From an uncultured Paracoccaceae bacterium (GTDB taxonomy: Bacteria > Pseudomonadota > Alphaproteobacteria > Rhodobacterales > Rhodobacteraceae): 64,000 bases of DNA. Below the pieces are notes generated by a model. It saw nothing but the letters and a program-made list of their open reading frames with translations. It did no database searches and was not told the origin of the DNA. The DNA is taken from NCBI GenBank assembly GCA_943787785.1, contig CALSNT010000002.1:24173-88172 (forward strand). The letters run 5' to 3'. The position numbers were made by a program, and so were the translations under genes. Of the stretch, positions 8,682 through 18,609 are shown piece by piece; the stretch's first letter is position 1, and each line of letters starts with the position of its first letter.

Positions 8682-9951
8682 GATCATCCGAGAATGGAAA
8701 AACCTGCGCGCCGTTGACCCAGGTGCCTTTTACCCGACCTTGCATCCGCGCCTCGTCAAATGGTGTGTTCTTCGACTTTGATTGCAGCGTGAAACGGTCC
8801 AACACGAAGGGCGCGTCCGGGTCGAACAGTACCAGATCGGCAGGCGCGCCGGGGGTAAGCGACCCTCCGGAAAGCCCTAATCGTTTCGCCGGATTGGCCG
8901 ACAAAGCGCGGAACAGTTGCGGCAGGCTGAGTGCGCCGGCGTGGTAGAGTCGCATCGACGCTGGCAGCAGGGTCTCCAAAGCCACCGCGCCGCTTGCAGC
9001 CTCCTCGAATGGCAGGCGCTTGCTTTCCTCGTCCTGAGGCGTGTGCATCGAGCTGATGATGTCGATCAGACCGGAAGCAACAGCCTCAACCAGGGCGAGG
9101 CGGTCATCCTCGGAGCGCAGCGGCGGCTTTAGTTTGAAAAAGGTGCGGTAGTCGCCGACGTCCAGCTCGTTCAAGGTCAGGTGGTGGATGTTGACCCCGG
9201 CGCTGACGTTCAGACCGGCGGATTTGGCCCGCTCCAACGCGGGCAGAGCGGCGGCCGAAGACAGGTTGTCGGCGTGATATGCAGCACCGGTCATTTCAAC
9301 CATCGCCAGATCGCGCTCTAGCCCCAGGCGTTCTGCCATTGGCGACACAGCAGGCAGGCCGCGCAGCGAGGCGAATTTGCCGGATGTTGCTGCCGCGCCG
9401 CGGCTCAGGCCGGGATCCTGCGGATGGGCGATGACCAGTGCGTCAAGGGATTGTGCATAGGTCAGGGCGCGGGCGAACACCTTGGTGTCGGTGATCACCC
9501 GGTCGCAATCGGTGAAGGCGACGGCGCCCGCGTCCGAGAGGAACCCAACCTCGACCATCTCGCGCCCGTCCCGGCCCTTTGTCAGCGCAGCCATATGGGC
9601 GACGCGAACCGGGGCGGTTTCGCGTGCACGACGGGTGACGAACTCCAGAACCTCCGGCGTGTCGATGGCCGGATCGGTGTCAGGACGGGTGACCATCGTG
9701 GTCACGCCCCCCGCAGCAGCGGCGCGTCCGGCGGTGCGGTAACTTTCCTTGTGACGCTCGCCGGGTTCTGAAACTTTGACGCCCACATCAATGATGCCGG
9801 GTGCCAGGCACAATCCCGCGCAGTCGATGACGACTGCATCATCCGGGGCTTCATTGGCAATGACCCCGCCGACCACACAGAGATCGCCGACGCCGGTGTC
9901 GTCGTGGTCTGGGTCGATCAGCTGCGCGCCACGAAAAATCGTGGCACTCAT
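8668..9951 (-). CDS. pyrC: Dihydroorotase-like protein lacking key metal ligands
   Basis: The 427-residue protein has the amidohydrolase fold and length of type I dihydroorotases. It retains APGIID, GGVTT, an SSMHTPQDEES segment and the ANPAKRLGLSGGSLTPGAPADL tail region in outline. The usual HxH after PG(L/I)ID is replaced by Gly57-Val58-Lys59. The substrate-binding MPNT is RPDT, and the catalytic Asp of the TDHAPH motif is missing. It is therefore probably a non-catalytic PyrC-prime/PyrX-type partner of aspartate carbamoyltransferase, and pyrB lies upstream in the same operon. An active dihydroorotase would have to be encoded elsewhere. Confidence 0.85.
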   Translation of the reverse strand: MSATIFRGAQLIDPDHDDTGVGDLCVVGGVIANEAPDDAVVIDCAGLCLAPGIIDVGVKVSEPGERHKESYRTAGRAAAAGGVTTMVTRPDTDPAIDTPEVLEFVTRRARETAPVRVAHMAALTKGRDGREMVEVGFLSDAGAVAFTDCDRVITDTKVFARALTYAQSLDALVIAHPQDPGLSRGAAATSGKFASLRGLPAVSPMAERLGLERDLAMVEMTGAAYHADNLSSAAALPALERAKSAGLNVSAGVNIHHLTLNELDVGDYRTFFKLKPPLRSEDDRLALVEAVASGLIDIISSMHTPQDEESKRLPFEEAASGAVALETLLPASMRLYHAGALSLPQLFRALSANPAKRLGLSGGSLTPGAPADLVLFDPDAPFVLDRFTLQSKSKNTPFDEARMQGRVKGTWVNGAQVFPFSDDHADL

Positions 9952-10505
9952 ACACTGTCTTTCTGAATGAACCGCATCATCTTATGGACCCGCCGTGCGT
10001 CACCGATCATTTCGAAACCGGCGCGGCGATTGCGACCACGTTGACGGTTTCCGGAGAACCATATCGTGCCCAGACCGCCACGTCGCTCCTGAAACTCCAG
10101 GCGTGTTGTGGCGTCGATCGGATGCTCGGCCAGGTTGCGTCCCAGCAAATGGCGCGCGATGAAAGCACGCCGGTCGGTGAGGGTGTACCAGGTCCTACGG
10201 CGGCGCAGCGTGTCCCACAGATATTGTCCAACCAGCATATAAACTCCGACAAGAACGAATGGCAGTGCGAGGGCCGGTAGAATCCAATGCCACACTCCCT
10301 CGCCGACCGTCATTTCGAAGGTCACATTCGCGAAAAACAGTGCGAATGCCATCAAAAACGCGCCCTGAATCGAAGTTGCAAGTGATGACAAGCGAATGCG
10401 CAGGCGCCCGTCCGGGCGGCCCTGCCACAGAATGCGCTCGTCATCATCCAGATGACCAGTCCAACCGGAAAGGGCGGGTATCAAAGTGTCGCTTCGAATG
10501 TTCAT
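9948..10505 (-). CDS. PH-like domain membrane protein A
   Basis: This 185-residue protein begins with a short acidic segment ending in DDERILWQGRPD. Two membrane helices follow (about 45-65 and 73-97), then a bacterial PH-like domain with YTLTDRRAFIARHLLG. It is a paralogue of the protein at 10682-11236. Its stop overlaps the start of the pyrC-like gene by 4 bp, so it is probably translated with it. Function is unknown; bacterial PH-like proteins of this shape are membrane-associated. Its place inside a pyrimidine operon is unexplained. Confidence 0.78.
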   Translation of the reverse strand: MNIRSDTLIPALSGWTGHLDDDERILWQGRPDGRLRIRLSSLATSIQGAFLMAFALFFANVTFEMTVGEGVWHWILPALALPFVLVGVYMLVGQYLWDTLRRRRTWYTLTDRRAFIARHLLGRNLAEHPIDATTRLEFQERRGGLGTIWFSGNRQRGRNRRAGFEMIGDARRVHKMMRFIQKDSV

Positions 10506-10681
10506 CGCTTCGGTAATTGGCCTGTCCCGGTTCCAACCGTTTTGTTCAGCGGTCAGATAAATGCTGCATCACACCTGCTGATTCTACCATAGGTTGAAAA
10601 AACGAGTCCCGGGAATCTTACGAAAGTGTCACAGTTTTGCCCCCCGGCCCCAATTGAGTGCCACAAGCGCGCGCCGATTCG

Positions 10682-11236
10682 CTATGGCTTTTCGCTGATC
10701 GGATCGACTTTCTTCGCCATACCGGCTTGAATCCGCCGCATCAGAGAATAGACCTCTACCGCGTCTGGGATCCGGACAAACCCAACGGGCACGTTTTGCG
10801 TTCCGTTTTTGGAGCGCCGAACCTCGCGCGCGAAGAAAATTGAGGGCAGGTCGCGCTCCTCCAGCGTCAACACTGTCTGAGGTGTGATCGGATAGGACTT
10901 CAAGCGGCGCCCGACGATCGGCAAGTTGGTCGCGATGAAGGCTCTTCGATCCGACAACGAATAGAACGTGCGTCGCCGCTTGAATGTGCCCCAGAACAGG
11001 CTGCCAAGGATCAGGCTAACCCCGACCGAGAAATGGATCAGGCCGAACATCCAGAAACCACCGCCGGCGCGCGACGCCATGACCATCCAGAACAGGGCGA
11101 AGGCTGCAAAGGCCGCGCCGAAGGCCGTCAGCGCCAGATTGCGTGCGCGGAAATGGAACCCAGGATCAGGTGCGCCCTGCCAGAGAATTTCTTCGCCCGG
11201 GTCAAGCAAACCGTCCCATCCGGCAGGCACGGTCAC
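10682..11236 (-). CDS. PH-like domain membrane protein B
   Basis: The 184-residue protein shares the plan of its neighbour: [14 protein letters not shown], two helices (about 30-50 and 57-80), then [21 protein letters not shown]. The GTG start at 11236 overlaps the pyrB stop as GTGA, so it is coupled to pyrB. A 176-bp gap separates it from the paralogue. I see no catalytic motif. The pair probably arose by tandem duplication, and the shared residues lie mainly in the LWQG and RR(T)(W/F)Y(T/S)L(T/S)DRRAFIA blocks. Confidence 0.78.
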   Translation of the reverse strand: MTVPAGWDGLLDPGEEILWQGAPDPGFHFRARNLALTAFGAAFAAFALFWMVMASRAGGGFWMFGLIHFSVGVSLILGSLFWGTFKRRRTFYSLSDRRAFIATNLPIVGRRLKSYPITPQTVLTLEERDLPSIFFAREVRRSKNGTQNVPVGFVRIPDAVEVYSLMRRIQAGMAKKVDPISEKP

Positions 11237-12183
11237 ACCATCACCCCCTCAGCCTCCGCGGCCACATTCCGCGCCAACAGATCCATCGCGGCCATGCGCA
11301 CGGCGACACCCATCTCGACCTGCTCCTGGATGACGCTGCGGTTGATGTCGTCGGCCAGGGTGCCGTCAATTTCGACCCCGCGATTCATTGGCCCCGGATG
11401 CATGACGATGGCGTCCGGCTTGGCGGCGCGCAGTTTGGCCGGGTCGAGACCGAAGCGGTGATAATACTCGCGTTCCGATGGGATGAAGCCGCCATCCATG
11501 CGTTCTTTCTGTAGCCTCAGCATCATCACCACGTCGGCATCCGCCAGACCGGCAGACATGTCGTCGGTAACCTCGACCCCCCAGTCGGCAGCCCCGGAGG
11601 GGATCAGGGTTGGCGGGCCGACAAGCCGCACCCGATTTTCCATCTTTCCCAGCAGCAGGATGTTGGAGCGCGCAACGCGGGAATGGGCAATATCGCCGCA
11701 TATCGCAATCGTCAGCCTGTGCAGTCGTCCCTTGGCGCGCCGGATCGTCAGCGCGTCCAGCAAGGCCTGCGTCGGATGCTCGTGCCGCCCGTCGCCCGCA
11801 TTCAGCACCGCGCAGTTCACCTTTTCGGCCAGCAGGTTCACCGCGCCCGATTGCGGATGCCGCACCACCAGCAGATCAGGGTGCATCGCGTTCAGAGTCA
11901 GCGCCGTATCGATTAGTGTCTCGCCTTTTTTGATCGAGCTTGCCTGCATCGCCATGTTCATCACATGCGCGCCAAGGCGCAGGCCAGCGATCTCGAAACT
12001 TGCCTGGGTGCGGGTGGAGTTTTCGAAGAACATGTTGATCTGCGTCTTGCCCGCCAGCGCTTGTCCGGATTTCCGGTCGGACCGGTTCAGGTCGACATAC
12101 TGGTCCGAGACATCAAGGAGGGTGCGAATCTCGTCCGGACTGAGGGGTTCGATGCCCAGCAGGTGGCGTTTGGCAAAAGTCAT
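11233..12183 (-). CDS. pyrB: Aspartate carbamoyltransferase catalytic subunit
   Basis: PyrB condenses carbamoyl phosphate with aspartate in pyrimidine synthesis. The 316-residue protein shows the carbamoyl-phosphate loop [11 protein letters not shown], the HPTQALLD motif and the [12 protein letters not shown] motif. The ATG at 12183 gives the standard N-terminus; longer frames run into the divergent glycosylase gene. A GGGAAGGGCC stretch just upstream can act as ribosome binding site. It leads the leftward operon with two PH-like genes, a degenerate pyrC and plsY. Confidence 0.95.
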   Translation of the reverse strand: MTFAKRHLLGIEPLSPDEIRTLLDVSDQYVDLNRSDRKSGQALAGKTQINMFFENSTRTQASFEIAGLRLGAHVMNMAMQASSIKKGETLIDTALTLNAMHPDLLVVRHPQSGAVNLLAEKVNCAVLNAGDGRHEHPTQALLDALTIRRAKGRLHRLTIAICGDIAHSRVARSNILLLGKMENRVRLVGPPTLIPSGAADWGVEVTDDMSAGLADADVVMMLRLQKERMDGGFIPSEREYYHRFGLDPAKLRAAKPDAIVMHPGPMNRGVEIDGTLADDINRSVIQEQVEMGVAVRMAAMDLLARNVAAEAEGVMV

Positions 12184-12285
12184 CGGCGGCCCTTCCCGGT
12201 TTTGTCGGCTTATAGGAAGCGCTGCGCCACCGGGCAAGCATAGGGCCCATTTACGCTCGCCGCCGGGCGGCATAGCTTGGCGGCT

Positions 12286-13083
12286 ATGGATGGCAGTGAT
12301 CCCCACGCGTTGAAGGCCCTGTTGGATTGGCAGGCGGAGCTGGGCGCGGATGAACCGATCGGTGATGTGCCGGTCGATTGCTATGCTTTGCCTGACAAGC
12401 TGGGAAGACCGGAGACGCCCGCGCTCGAGGTGAAACCCGGCGCCGCCCGTGGTGTTTCGCGACCTGAGAAACCGGATGCTGGACGTTTTATCGACGCGGC
12501 CCGAATAGCGGCGGAAGGCGCTGAGGATTTGGCCGCGCTGAAGGTGGCGGTCGCGGCATTCGAGGGATGCGAGTTGAAGCGTGGCGCAAAGACGACCGTG
12601 TTTGCAGACGGAAACCCGGCGGCGCGGGTGATGGTGATTGGCGAAGCTCCGGGCCGGGACGAGGACGCCGCCGGTCTGCCCTTTGTGGGGACGGCGGGGC
12701 GATTGCTGGACAAGATGTTCGCGGCCATCGGCAAGGCGCGGACGGACGAAACTGCGGAAAACAGTCTCTATATAACCAACGTTCTGCCCTGGAGACCGCC
12801 GCAGAACCGCACGCCGACGCCGGAAGAGATTGCGATGTTGAAGCCGTTCCTCGAACGGCATGTGGCGCTGGCGAATCCGGACGTGTTGGTCATCATGGGC
12901 AATGTCGCGTGTTCCGCGATCCTGGGAAAAACCGGCGTCACCCGGCTGCGTGGCAATTGGGCCGAGGCGATGGGCCGCCCGACCCTGCCGATGTTCCACC
13001 CCGCCTACCTGCTGCGCACTCCGGCGGCCAAGCGTGAAGCCTGGGCGGATTTGCTGAGTTTGCAGGCGAGGGTGAGGGGATGA
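12286..13083 (+). CDS. Family 4-like uracil-DNA glycosylase
   Basis: The 265-residue protein carries the UDG superfamily motifs: [20 protein letters not shown] (water-activating motif) and the FHPAYLLR segment (leucine-loop side), with [13 protein letters not shown] between them. It should remove uracil from DNA. Canonical family 4 enzymes hold a 4Fe-4S cluster on four cysteines. Here only three cysteines exist, and two of the usual sites read GCELK and AMLKPF, so a canonical cluster cannot form. The ATG at 12286 is preferred over a TTG at 12277. The gene overlaps moaB by 4 bp. Confidence 0.85.
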   Translation: MDGSDPHALKALLDWQAELGADEPIGDVPVDCYALPDKLGRPETPALEVKPGAARGVSRPEKPDAGRFIDAARIAAEGAEDLAALKVAVAAFEGCELKRGAKTTVFADGNPAARVMVIGEAPGRDEDAAGLPFVGTAGRLLDKMFAAIGKARTDETAENSLYITNVLPWRPPQNRTPTPEEIAMLKPFLERHVALANPDVLVIMGNVACSAILGKTGVTRLRGNWAEAMGRPTLPMFHPAYLLRTPAAKREAWADLLSLQARVRG

Positions 13084-13604
13084 CTGACTTCCTCCCCACC
13101 CGCATCGCGGTCCTGACGGTCAGCGATACCCGCACCGAAGCGGACGACCGGTCCGGCGACACCCTCGTCCAGCGGTTGACCGGGGCGGGACATATTCTTG
13201 CGGCTCGCATGATCCTTCCAGACGACCGCCCCACCATTGCTGATCAGCTGCGAGCTTGGTGTGCAGACCCGGATATCGACGTGGTGCTGTCCACAGGCGG
13301 CACCGGGTTGACCGGGCGGGATGTGACGGTGGAGGCGCACCGGGATGTCTATGAAAAGGAAATCGACGCTTTCGGCACCGTCTTCACCATCGTCTCGATG
13401 AAGAAAATCGGCACGTCGGCGGTACAGTCGCGTGCCACGGGCGGGGTGGCGAATGGGACCTATCTGTTTGCGCTGCCGGGCTCTCCGGGGGCGTGCAAGG
13501 ATGCCTGGGACGAGATTCTGGCGCCGCAACTGGATCTGACCCACAAGCCCTGCAACTTTGTGGAAATAATGCCGAGATTGGATGAACATCTGCGACGTAA
13601 ATAA
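13080..13604 (+). CDS. moaB: Molybdenum cofactor biosynthesis protein B
   Basis: The 174-residue protein is a MogA/MoaB-type molybdopterin-binding protein, acting in adenylylation of molybdopterin before metal insertion. It has VLTVSDTR near the N-terminus and the [11 protein letters not shown] motif near residue 78. The [18 protein letters not shown] segment follows further on. Length fits MoaB. Its ATG overlaps the glycosylase stop (ATGA). The other cofactor genes of the window lie at 26.4-30.4 kb. Confidence 0.93.
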   Translation: MTDFLPTRIAVLTVSDTRTEADDRSGDTLVQRLTGAGHILAARMILPDDRPTIADQLRAWCADPDIDVVLSTGGTGLTGRDVTVEAHRDVYEKEIDAFGTVFTIVSMKKIGTSAVQSRATGGVANGTYLFALPGSPGACKDAWDEILAPQLDLTHKPCNFVEIMPRLDEHLRRK

Positions 13605-13709
13605 CCCCGCCGCACGTATCACCAATGTGTCTTGGCGTTCTTTGCGCCGCGCCCTAGATTAACAAAGTGGTCCGATACGCCGTGGCCGCGATTAATGGGA
13701 CCTTGATCC

Positions 13710-15164
13710 ATGCGATTTCTTCGCCGCTCGCTAGTTGGTATCGTGCTGCTGGCCGTCACCGTCGCACTGATCGCGCTGGCCGGAGACATGGTGCGCGGGG
13801 CGCTGAAGACCCGGTTTGCCGACGATCCGCGCCCACGTGAGGCGCGCGAGCGGGTGTTCGCCGCGAATGTGATAGCAGTTGAGCCGGGCGAGATTACACC
13901 TGTGCTGAACACCTTCGGGGAAATCCGCAGCCGCCGCTCGCTGGAGCTGCGTGCAACGTCGGGTGGGACGGTGATCGAACTGGGCGAGGGCGTTGAAGAG
14001 GGCGGCGCGGTCGCTGCCGGTGATCTTTTGGTTCGGATTGATCCGGTGGATGCGCAAGCTGCGCTGGATGTGGCCCGCGCTGACCGGTCCGAAGCCGAAG
14101 CAGAAGCCCGCGATGCCGCTCGCGCTTTGGAGTTGGCCGAGGCGGATGTGGATGCGGCCCGACAACAGGCGACCTTGCGCAAACAGGCTCTGATCCGGCA
14201 GGAGGACCTTCGCGGGCGTGGTGTCGGTACCGAAGCAGCGGTTGAGACAGCGGCTCTGGCGGCGGCCTCTGCCGAGCAATCCATCTTGTCGCGCAGGCAG
14301 GCGCTGGCCACCGCCCAGACCAGAATTGATCAAGCTGAACTGCGGCTTGACCGGGTGGCGATTGCACTGGCCGAGGCCGAACGCAGGTTGGCTGATACTG
14401 AAATACGGGCGGAATTCACAGGGGTGCTCAGCGACGTCAGCGTGGTTCAGGGCGGGCTGGTGGCGAACAACGAACGTCTCGCCAGCCTAATCGACCCGGA
14501 CGCGCTTGAGGTCGCGTTTCGAGTTTCAACCCCGCAGTATTCGCGGCTGCTGGACAACGGCGTGCTGCGCCGGGCCGAAGTCTCGGTGTCGCTGGATGTG
14601 GCCGGGGTCGACCTGATCGCTACTGGCCAGATCAGTCGTGAAAGCGCCGCTGTGGGGGCCGGGCAGACCGGACGGCAACTGTTCGCGCAGATCGACCGGA
14701 TGGGTGGCTTTCGCCCCGGTGATTTTGTGACCGTTCGGGTGGAAGAACCTCCTTTGCGCGGCGTTGCGCGGCTGCCCGCTTCGGCAGTTGATGCAGGCGG
14801 GACTGTGCTGGCGCTAGGTGACGACGACCGCCTGGAGGCTATCGAAGCCCCAATTCTGCGCCGTCAGGGCGATGACGTTCTGGTGCACGCCCGCGCGTTG
14901 GCCGGGCGCGAAGTGGTGGCCGAACGCTCTCCACTTCTGGGGGTAGGAATAAAGATCCGTCCTATCCGTGAGGGCGGAGGCACAACGCCGGAAGAACCCG
15001 CAATGGTCGAGCTGACGGACGAACGTCGCGCCAAGTTGATCGCCTTTGTTGAAGGCAATCAAAGGATGCCAACCGAAGCAAAGGAGCGGGTCTTGTCGCA
15101 GTTGGCCGAACCACAGGTTCCGGCCCGCGTTGTTGAACGCATCGAATCCCGGATGGGGGGATAG
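13710..15164 (+). CDS. RND efflux periplasmic adaptor (HlyD/MFP family)
   Basis: The 484-residue protein has an N-terminal signal-anchor helix (about 7-27) and a biotinyl-lipoyl-like half (GEIRSRRSLELRATSGG). A long Ala/Glu/Arg-rich coiled-coil hairpin follows (about 110-235), then a beta-barrel region with TEIRAEFTGVLSDVSVV. It should couple the RND pump that starts 5 bp downstream to an outer-membrane channel. The C-terminal tail (LTDERRAKLIAFVEGNQRMP) is an extra alpha-helical extension. No outer-membrane channel gene is next to the pair. Confidence 0.9.
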   Translation: MRFLRRSLVGIVLLAVTVALIALAGDMVRGALKTRFADDPRPREARERVFAANVIAVEPGEITPVLNTFGEIRSRRSLELRATSGGTVIELGEGVEEGGAVAAGDLLVRIDPVDAQAALDVARADRSEAEAEARDAARALELAEADVDAARQQATLRKQALIRQEDLRGRGVGTEAAVETAALAAASAEQSILSRRQALATAQTRIDQAELRLDRVAIALAEAERRLADTEIRAEFTGVLSDVSVVQGGLVANNERLASLIDPDALEVAFRVSTPQYSRLLDNGVLRRAEVSVSLDVAGVDLIATGQISRESAAVGAGQTGRQLFAQIDRMGGFRPGDFVTVRVEEPPLRGVARLPASAVDAGGTVLALGDDDRLEAIEAPILRRQGDDVLVHARALAGREVVAERSPLLGVGIKIRPIREGGGTTPEEPAMVELTDERRAKLIAFVEGNQRMPTEAKERVLSQLAEPQVPARVVERIESRMGG

Positions 15165-15168
15165 GGCC

Positions 15169-18100
15169 ATGGCGATGCGGCGGCTAGATGGTACGGGTGG
15201 TATCCTCAGTTACTTCGCGCGCCACCGCACTGCCGCCAACTTGCTGCTCGTGGTGATGATGGTGTTGGGGCTGACAGCCTTGCCGCAAATGCGCAGCCAA
15301 TTCTTCCCAGATGTCATTATCGACGACGTCACTGTCAGCATTAGCTGGGACGGTGCTGGCGCGGACGATGTGGATGCCGCAATTGTGCAGTTGATGGAAC
15401 CCGCTCTGCTGACGGTTGAGGGGGTTGAAAGCTCAACTGCGCGGTCGCGAGAAGGGTCCGCATCGATCACGCTGGAGTTCGAGCCCGGTTGGGATATGGC
15501 GCGCGCCGCTGACGACGTGCAGGCCGCCGTCGATGCCGTGTCAAACCTGCCCGAAGATGCCGACGACCCTCAGGTGCGTCGCGGGGCGTGGCGCGACCGG
15601 GTCACCGATGTTGTGATCACAGGACCTGTTGGCGTCGATCAACTGGGTCGATTCGCCGATGAGTTTGTCGCCCGGTTGTTCGCAGAAGGTGTCACCCGCA
15701 CCACAATCCGGGGCGTTGCGGCCCCTGAGGTGATCGTTGAAGTCCCCTCGATCAGCCTGATCCGGCATGACATCACCATGGCTCAGATTGCGGCTGCCGT
15801 CGCTTCCGAGGCAGAAGGCGACCCGGCTGGCGACGTCGCAGGCACGGCGCGGGTGCGCACCGGTGTCGCCAAACGCACCTCGACTCAGATTGCAGATATC
15901 GTCCTGCGTTCGAACCCGGATGGGTCGAAGCTGAGGATCGGCGATGTCGCAACCGTCCGCAGCGAAGGCATTGACCGCGACCGCGCCTATTTCGTCGGCC
16001 CTGACCCAGCAATCTCTGTCCGGGTGGATCGCACTGACCGGGGCGATGCCATCGCCATGCAGCGCCAGGTTGAGGTTGTTGCCGCCGACATGGCGCTTAC
16101 CCTGCCCGCCGACGTGAAGATCGACCTGATCCGCACACGGGCCGAGGCAATCACCGGGCGGCTGAAATTGCTGCTGGACAACGGTGCGCTGGGCCTGGCG
16201 CTGGTCGTCGGGTTGCTGTTCCTGTTCCTGAATGCGCGTACGGCTTTCTGGGTCGCGGCGGGAATTCCGGTTGCTATGACGGCGACTTTCGCGCTGATGT
16301 TCGCATTCGGGCTGACGATCAACATGATCTCACTCTTTGCGCTGATTATTACGCTGGGGATCGTGGTGGACGATGCGATTGTGGTGGGCGAGCACGCGGA
16401 TTTCCGCGTTCGCCGGTTGCGCGAAGACCCGACCACGGCTGCAGAGAACGCCGCGCGACGGATGTTTCCACCGGTATTCTCGGCCACGCTGACCACTATC
16501 ATCGCGTTCTTCGGCCTCGTCGCGGTCGGGGGGCGGTTCGGAGACCTGATCAAGGATATCCCGTTTACGGTGATTGTGGTGCTGATCGCTTCCCTCGCCG
16601 AGTGCTTCCTGATTCTGCCAAACCACATGGCGCATGCGTTGAAGCATTCAGCGAAAGAGCATTGGTATGACCTCCCAAGTCGGGTCGTAAACCGGGGCTT
16701 TTCCTGGGTACGCGACCATCTGTTCCGCCCGCTGATGGCCGGGGTGATCTGGACGCGCTATCCGGTTTTCGCCGGGGTGATCCTGATCCTTGCCAACCAG
16801 GTGTCGATCTTCATTCGCGGAGACGTGCAGTGGCGGTTCTTCAATGCGCCGGAACGCGGCTCGGTCTCGGGCAATTTCGCGATGACCGAAGGTGCGACCA
16901 GGGCCGATACACTGGCCATGATGCGCACGTTGCAGGAAGCGGTCGAGGAGTTGGGCGCGAAATATGAGGCCGAGCATGGCCGCAATCCGCTGGACTATGT
17001 CATCGCCGAAATTGGTGGCACCACCGGGCGTGGGCTGTCCGGGGTGGACACCAAGGATGCCTCGCTGCTTGGCTCGGTCGCGATAGAGCTGATCGACGCC
17101 GATCTGCGGCCTTATTCGTCCTTCGCTTTTGTGGCTGAGCTTCAGGATGCCGTGCCGCGCCATCCGCTTCTGGAGACCATCAGCTTTCGCGGCTGGCGAT
17201 CCGGACCCGGCGGCGATGCGCTGGACGTCGAGCTGTTTGGTTCGTCCGCCGAGGTCCTCAAAGCCGCTGCTGAAGACCTGAAAACCACTGTATCGCAGTT
17301 TCCCGAGGTTTCGGCGGTCGAGGACAGTCTTGCGTTTGACAAGGAGGAGCTGATCCTTGACCTGACCCCGCAAGGGTTGGCGCTGGGCATCACTATTGAC
17401 GATCTTGGCCGGGTGCTGAGGAACCGATTGAACGGGATCGAAGCAGCAACCTTTCCGGATGGCACCCGCTCGGCCAGCATCCGAGTGGAATTGCCCGAAG
17501 GTGAGTTGACAGCCGACTTCCTCGACCGGACGCAGGTGCGTACCGGGTCGGGGACCTATGTGAACCTCGCCGATATCGTTTCGGTGCAGACCCGCGCGGG
17601 GTTTTCGACCGTACGGCGGGAAAACGGGCTGCGTGTCGTCTCGGTGACAGGCGACGTGTCCGAGGATGATCCGGCGCGGGCTCAGGCGATCACAGAGGCA
17701 CTTCAAGAGACTATTCTGCCGAAACTCGAGGAAGATTTCGGCGTTGTGACGCGGCTGGGAGGGTTGGCAGAGCAAGAGAACCGGTTCCTCAGCGACGCCC
17801 TTACCGGACTGACCCTGTGCCTGGCGGGCATTTATCTGGTGTTGGGTTGGATTTTCTCTAGCTGGACGCGGCCCATGGTTGTGATGGCGATCATCCCATT
17901 CGGGCTGATTGGCACGATCTATGGCCATGTTGCCTGGGAGGTTCCTCTGAGCATGTTCACGGTTGTCGGCCTGATCGGAATGACGGGCATCATCATCAAC
18001 GACTCGATCGTGCTGGTGACCACGATTGACGAATACGCAGAAGAACGTGGTTTGTTTCCCGCGATCATCGACGGGGCGGCAGACCGGCTGCGTCCGGTGC

Positions 18101-18558
18101 TGTTGACCACGCTCACCACGGTGCTGGGGCTTGCGCCGCTACTGTTTGAACGCTCGCAGCAAGCGCAGTTCCTGAAGCCGACCGTGATAACGCTGGTTTA
18201 CGGGTTGGGTTTTGGGATGGTGCTAGTCCTTTTGGTCGTGCCGTCGCTTCTGGCAATGCAGCATGACGTCCGTCGGCAGTTGCAATCGGCGCGCCGTGCT
18301 TTGCGGGGGCAGACCGGATTGGCTGGCACGGCCGCGAAGGGGGCGGCGGTTCTGGCCGCTGCATGGTTTGCGGTGACGCTTGGTTGGACGCTTGTGACAG
18401 GGGTACTGCCCGATCCCCTGAACGCATATGTTTCGGCTGACGGACCGGTGCTGCCGATGGCAGCTGCGCTATTCGTTGTTGGGACAATCGTACTTGTGCT
18501 TGCCGTATATCTGATCGCAGCGCTGTTTTTCGCCGCCACCCATCGACGCGCGACCTGA
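15169..18558 (+). CDS. RND-family efflux transporter permease
   Basis: This 1129-residue inner-membrane pump has the AcrB-type layout: an N-terminal helix, two large periplasmic loops and two sets of helices. The LGIVVDDAIVVGEH motif lies near residue 395. The MTGIIINDSIVLV repeat lies in the second half. The ATG at 15169 follows a GGGGGATAGGG ribosome binding region, 5 bp after the adaptor gene. Two extra C-terminal helices (about 1058-1078 and 1097-1120) extend beyond the usual end of AcrB-like pumps. The substrate cannot be read from the sequence. Confidence 0.93.
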   Translation: MAMRRLDGTGGILSYFARHRTAANLLLVVMMVLGLTALPQMRSQFFPDVIIDDVTVSISWDGAGADDVDAAIVQLMEPALLTVEGVESSTARSREGSASITLEFEPGWDMARAADDVQAAVDAVSNLPEDADDPQVRRGAWRDRVTDVVITGPVGVDQLGRFADEFVARLFAEGVTRTTIRGVAAPEVIVEVPSISLIRHDITMAQIAAAVASEAEGDPAGDVAGTARVRTGVAKRTSTQIADIVLRSNPDGSKLRIGDVATVRSEGIDRDRAYFVGPDPAISVRVDRTDRGDAIAMQRQVEVVAADMALTLPADVKIDLIRTRAEAITGRLKLLLDNGALGLALVVGLLFLFLNARTAFWVAAGIPVAMTATFALMFAFGLTINMISLFALIITLGIVVDDAIVVGEHADFRVRRLREDPTTAAENAARRMFPPVFSATLTTIIAFFGLVAVGGRFGDLIKDIPFTVIVVLIASLAECFLILPNHMAHALKHSAKEHWYDLPSRVVNRGFSWVRDHLFRPLMAGVIWTRYPVFAGVILILANQVSIFIRGDVQWRFFNAPERGSVSGNFAMTEGATRADTLAMMRTLQEAVEELGAKYEAEHGRNPLDYVIAEIGGTTGRGLSGVDTKDASLLGSVAIELIDADLRPYSSFAFVAELQDAVPRHPLLETISFRGWRSGPGGDALDVELFGSSAEVLKAAAEDLKTTVSQFPEVSAVEDSLAFDKEELILDLTPQGLALGITIDDLGRVLRNRLNGIEAATFPDGTRSASIRVELPEGELTADFLDRTQVRTGSGTYVNLADIVSVQTRAGFSTVRRENGLRVVSVTGDVSEDDPARAQAITEALQETILPKLEEDFGVVTRLGGLAEQENRFLSDALTGLTLCLAGIYLVLGWIFSSWTRPMVVMAIIPFGLIGTIYGHVAWEVPLSMFTVVGLIGMTGIIINDSIVLVTTIDEYAEERGLFPAIIDGAADRLRPVLLTTLTTVLGLAPLLFERSQQAQFLKPTVITLVYGLGFGMVLVLLVVPSLLAMQHDVRRQLQSARRALRGQTGLAGTAAKGAAVLAAAWFAVTLGWTLVTGVLPDPLNAYVSADGPVLPMAAALFVVGTIVLVLAVYLIAALFFAATHRRAT

Positions 18559-18609
18559 CACAGACCGAAATTGTGCGCCAAATCTTCTGTGGTATCGTTG
18601 CCGGAAGGC

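Noticed and set aside
10405..10430. Sequence resembling part of the REP unit (CCCGTCCGGGCGG)
   Set aside because: It lies within the PH-like gene, encodes a plausible protein segment and lacks the rest of the unit, so it is likely coincidence.
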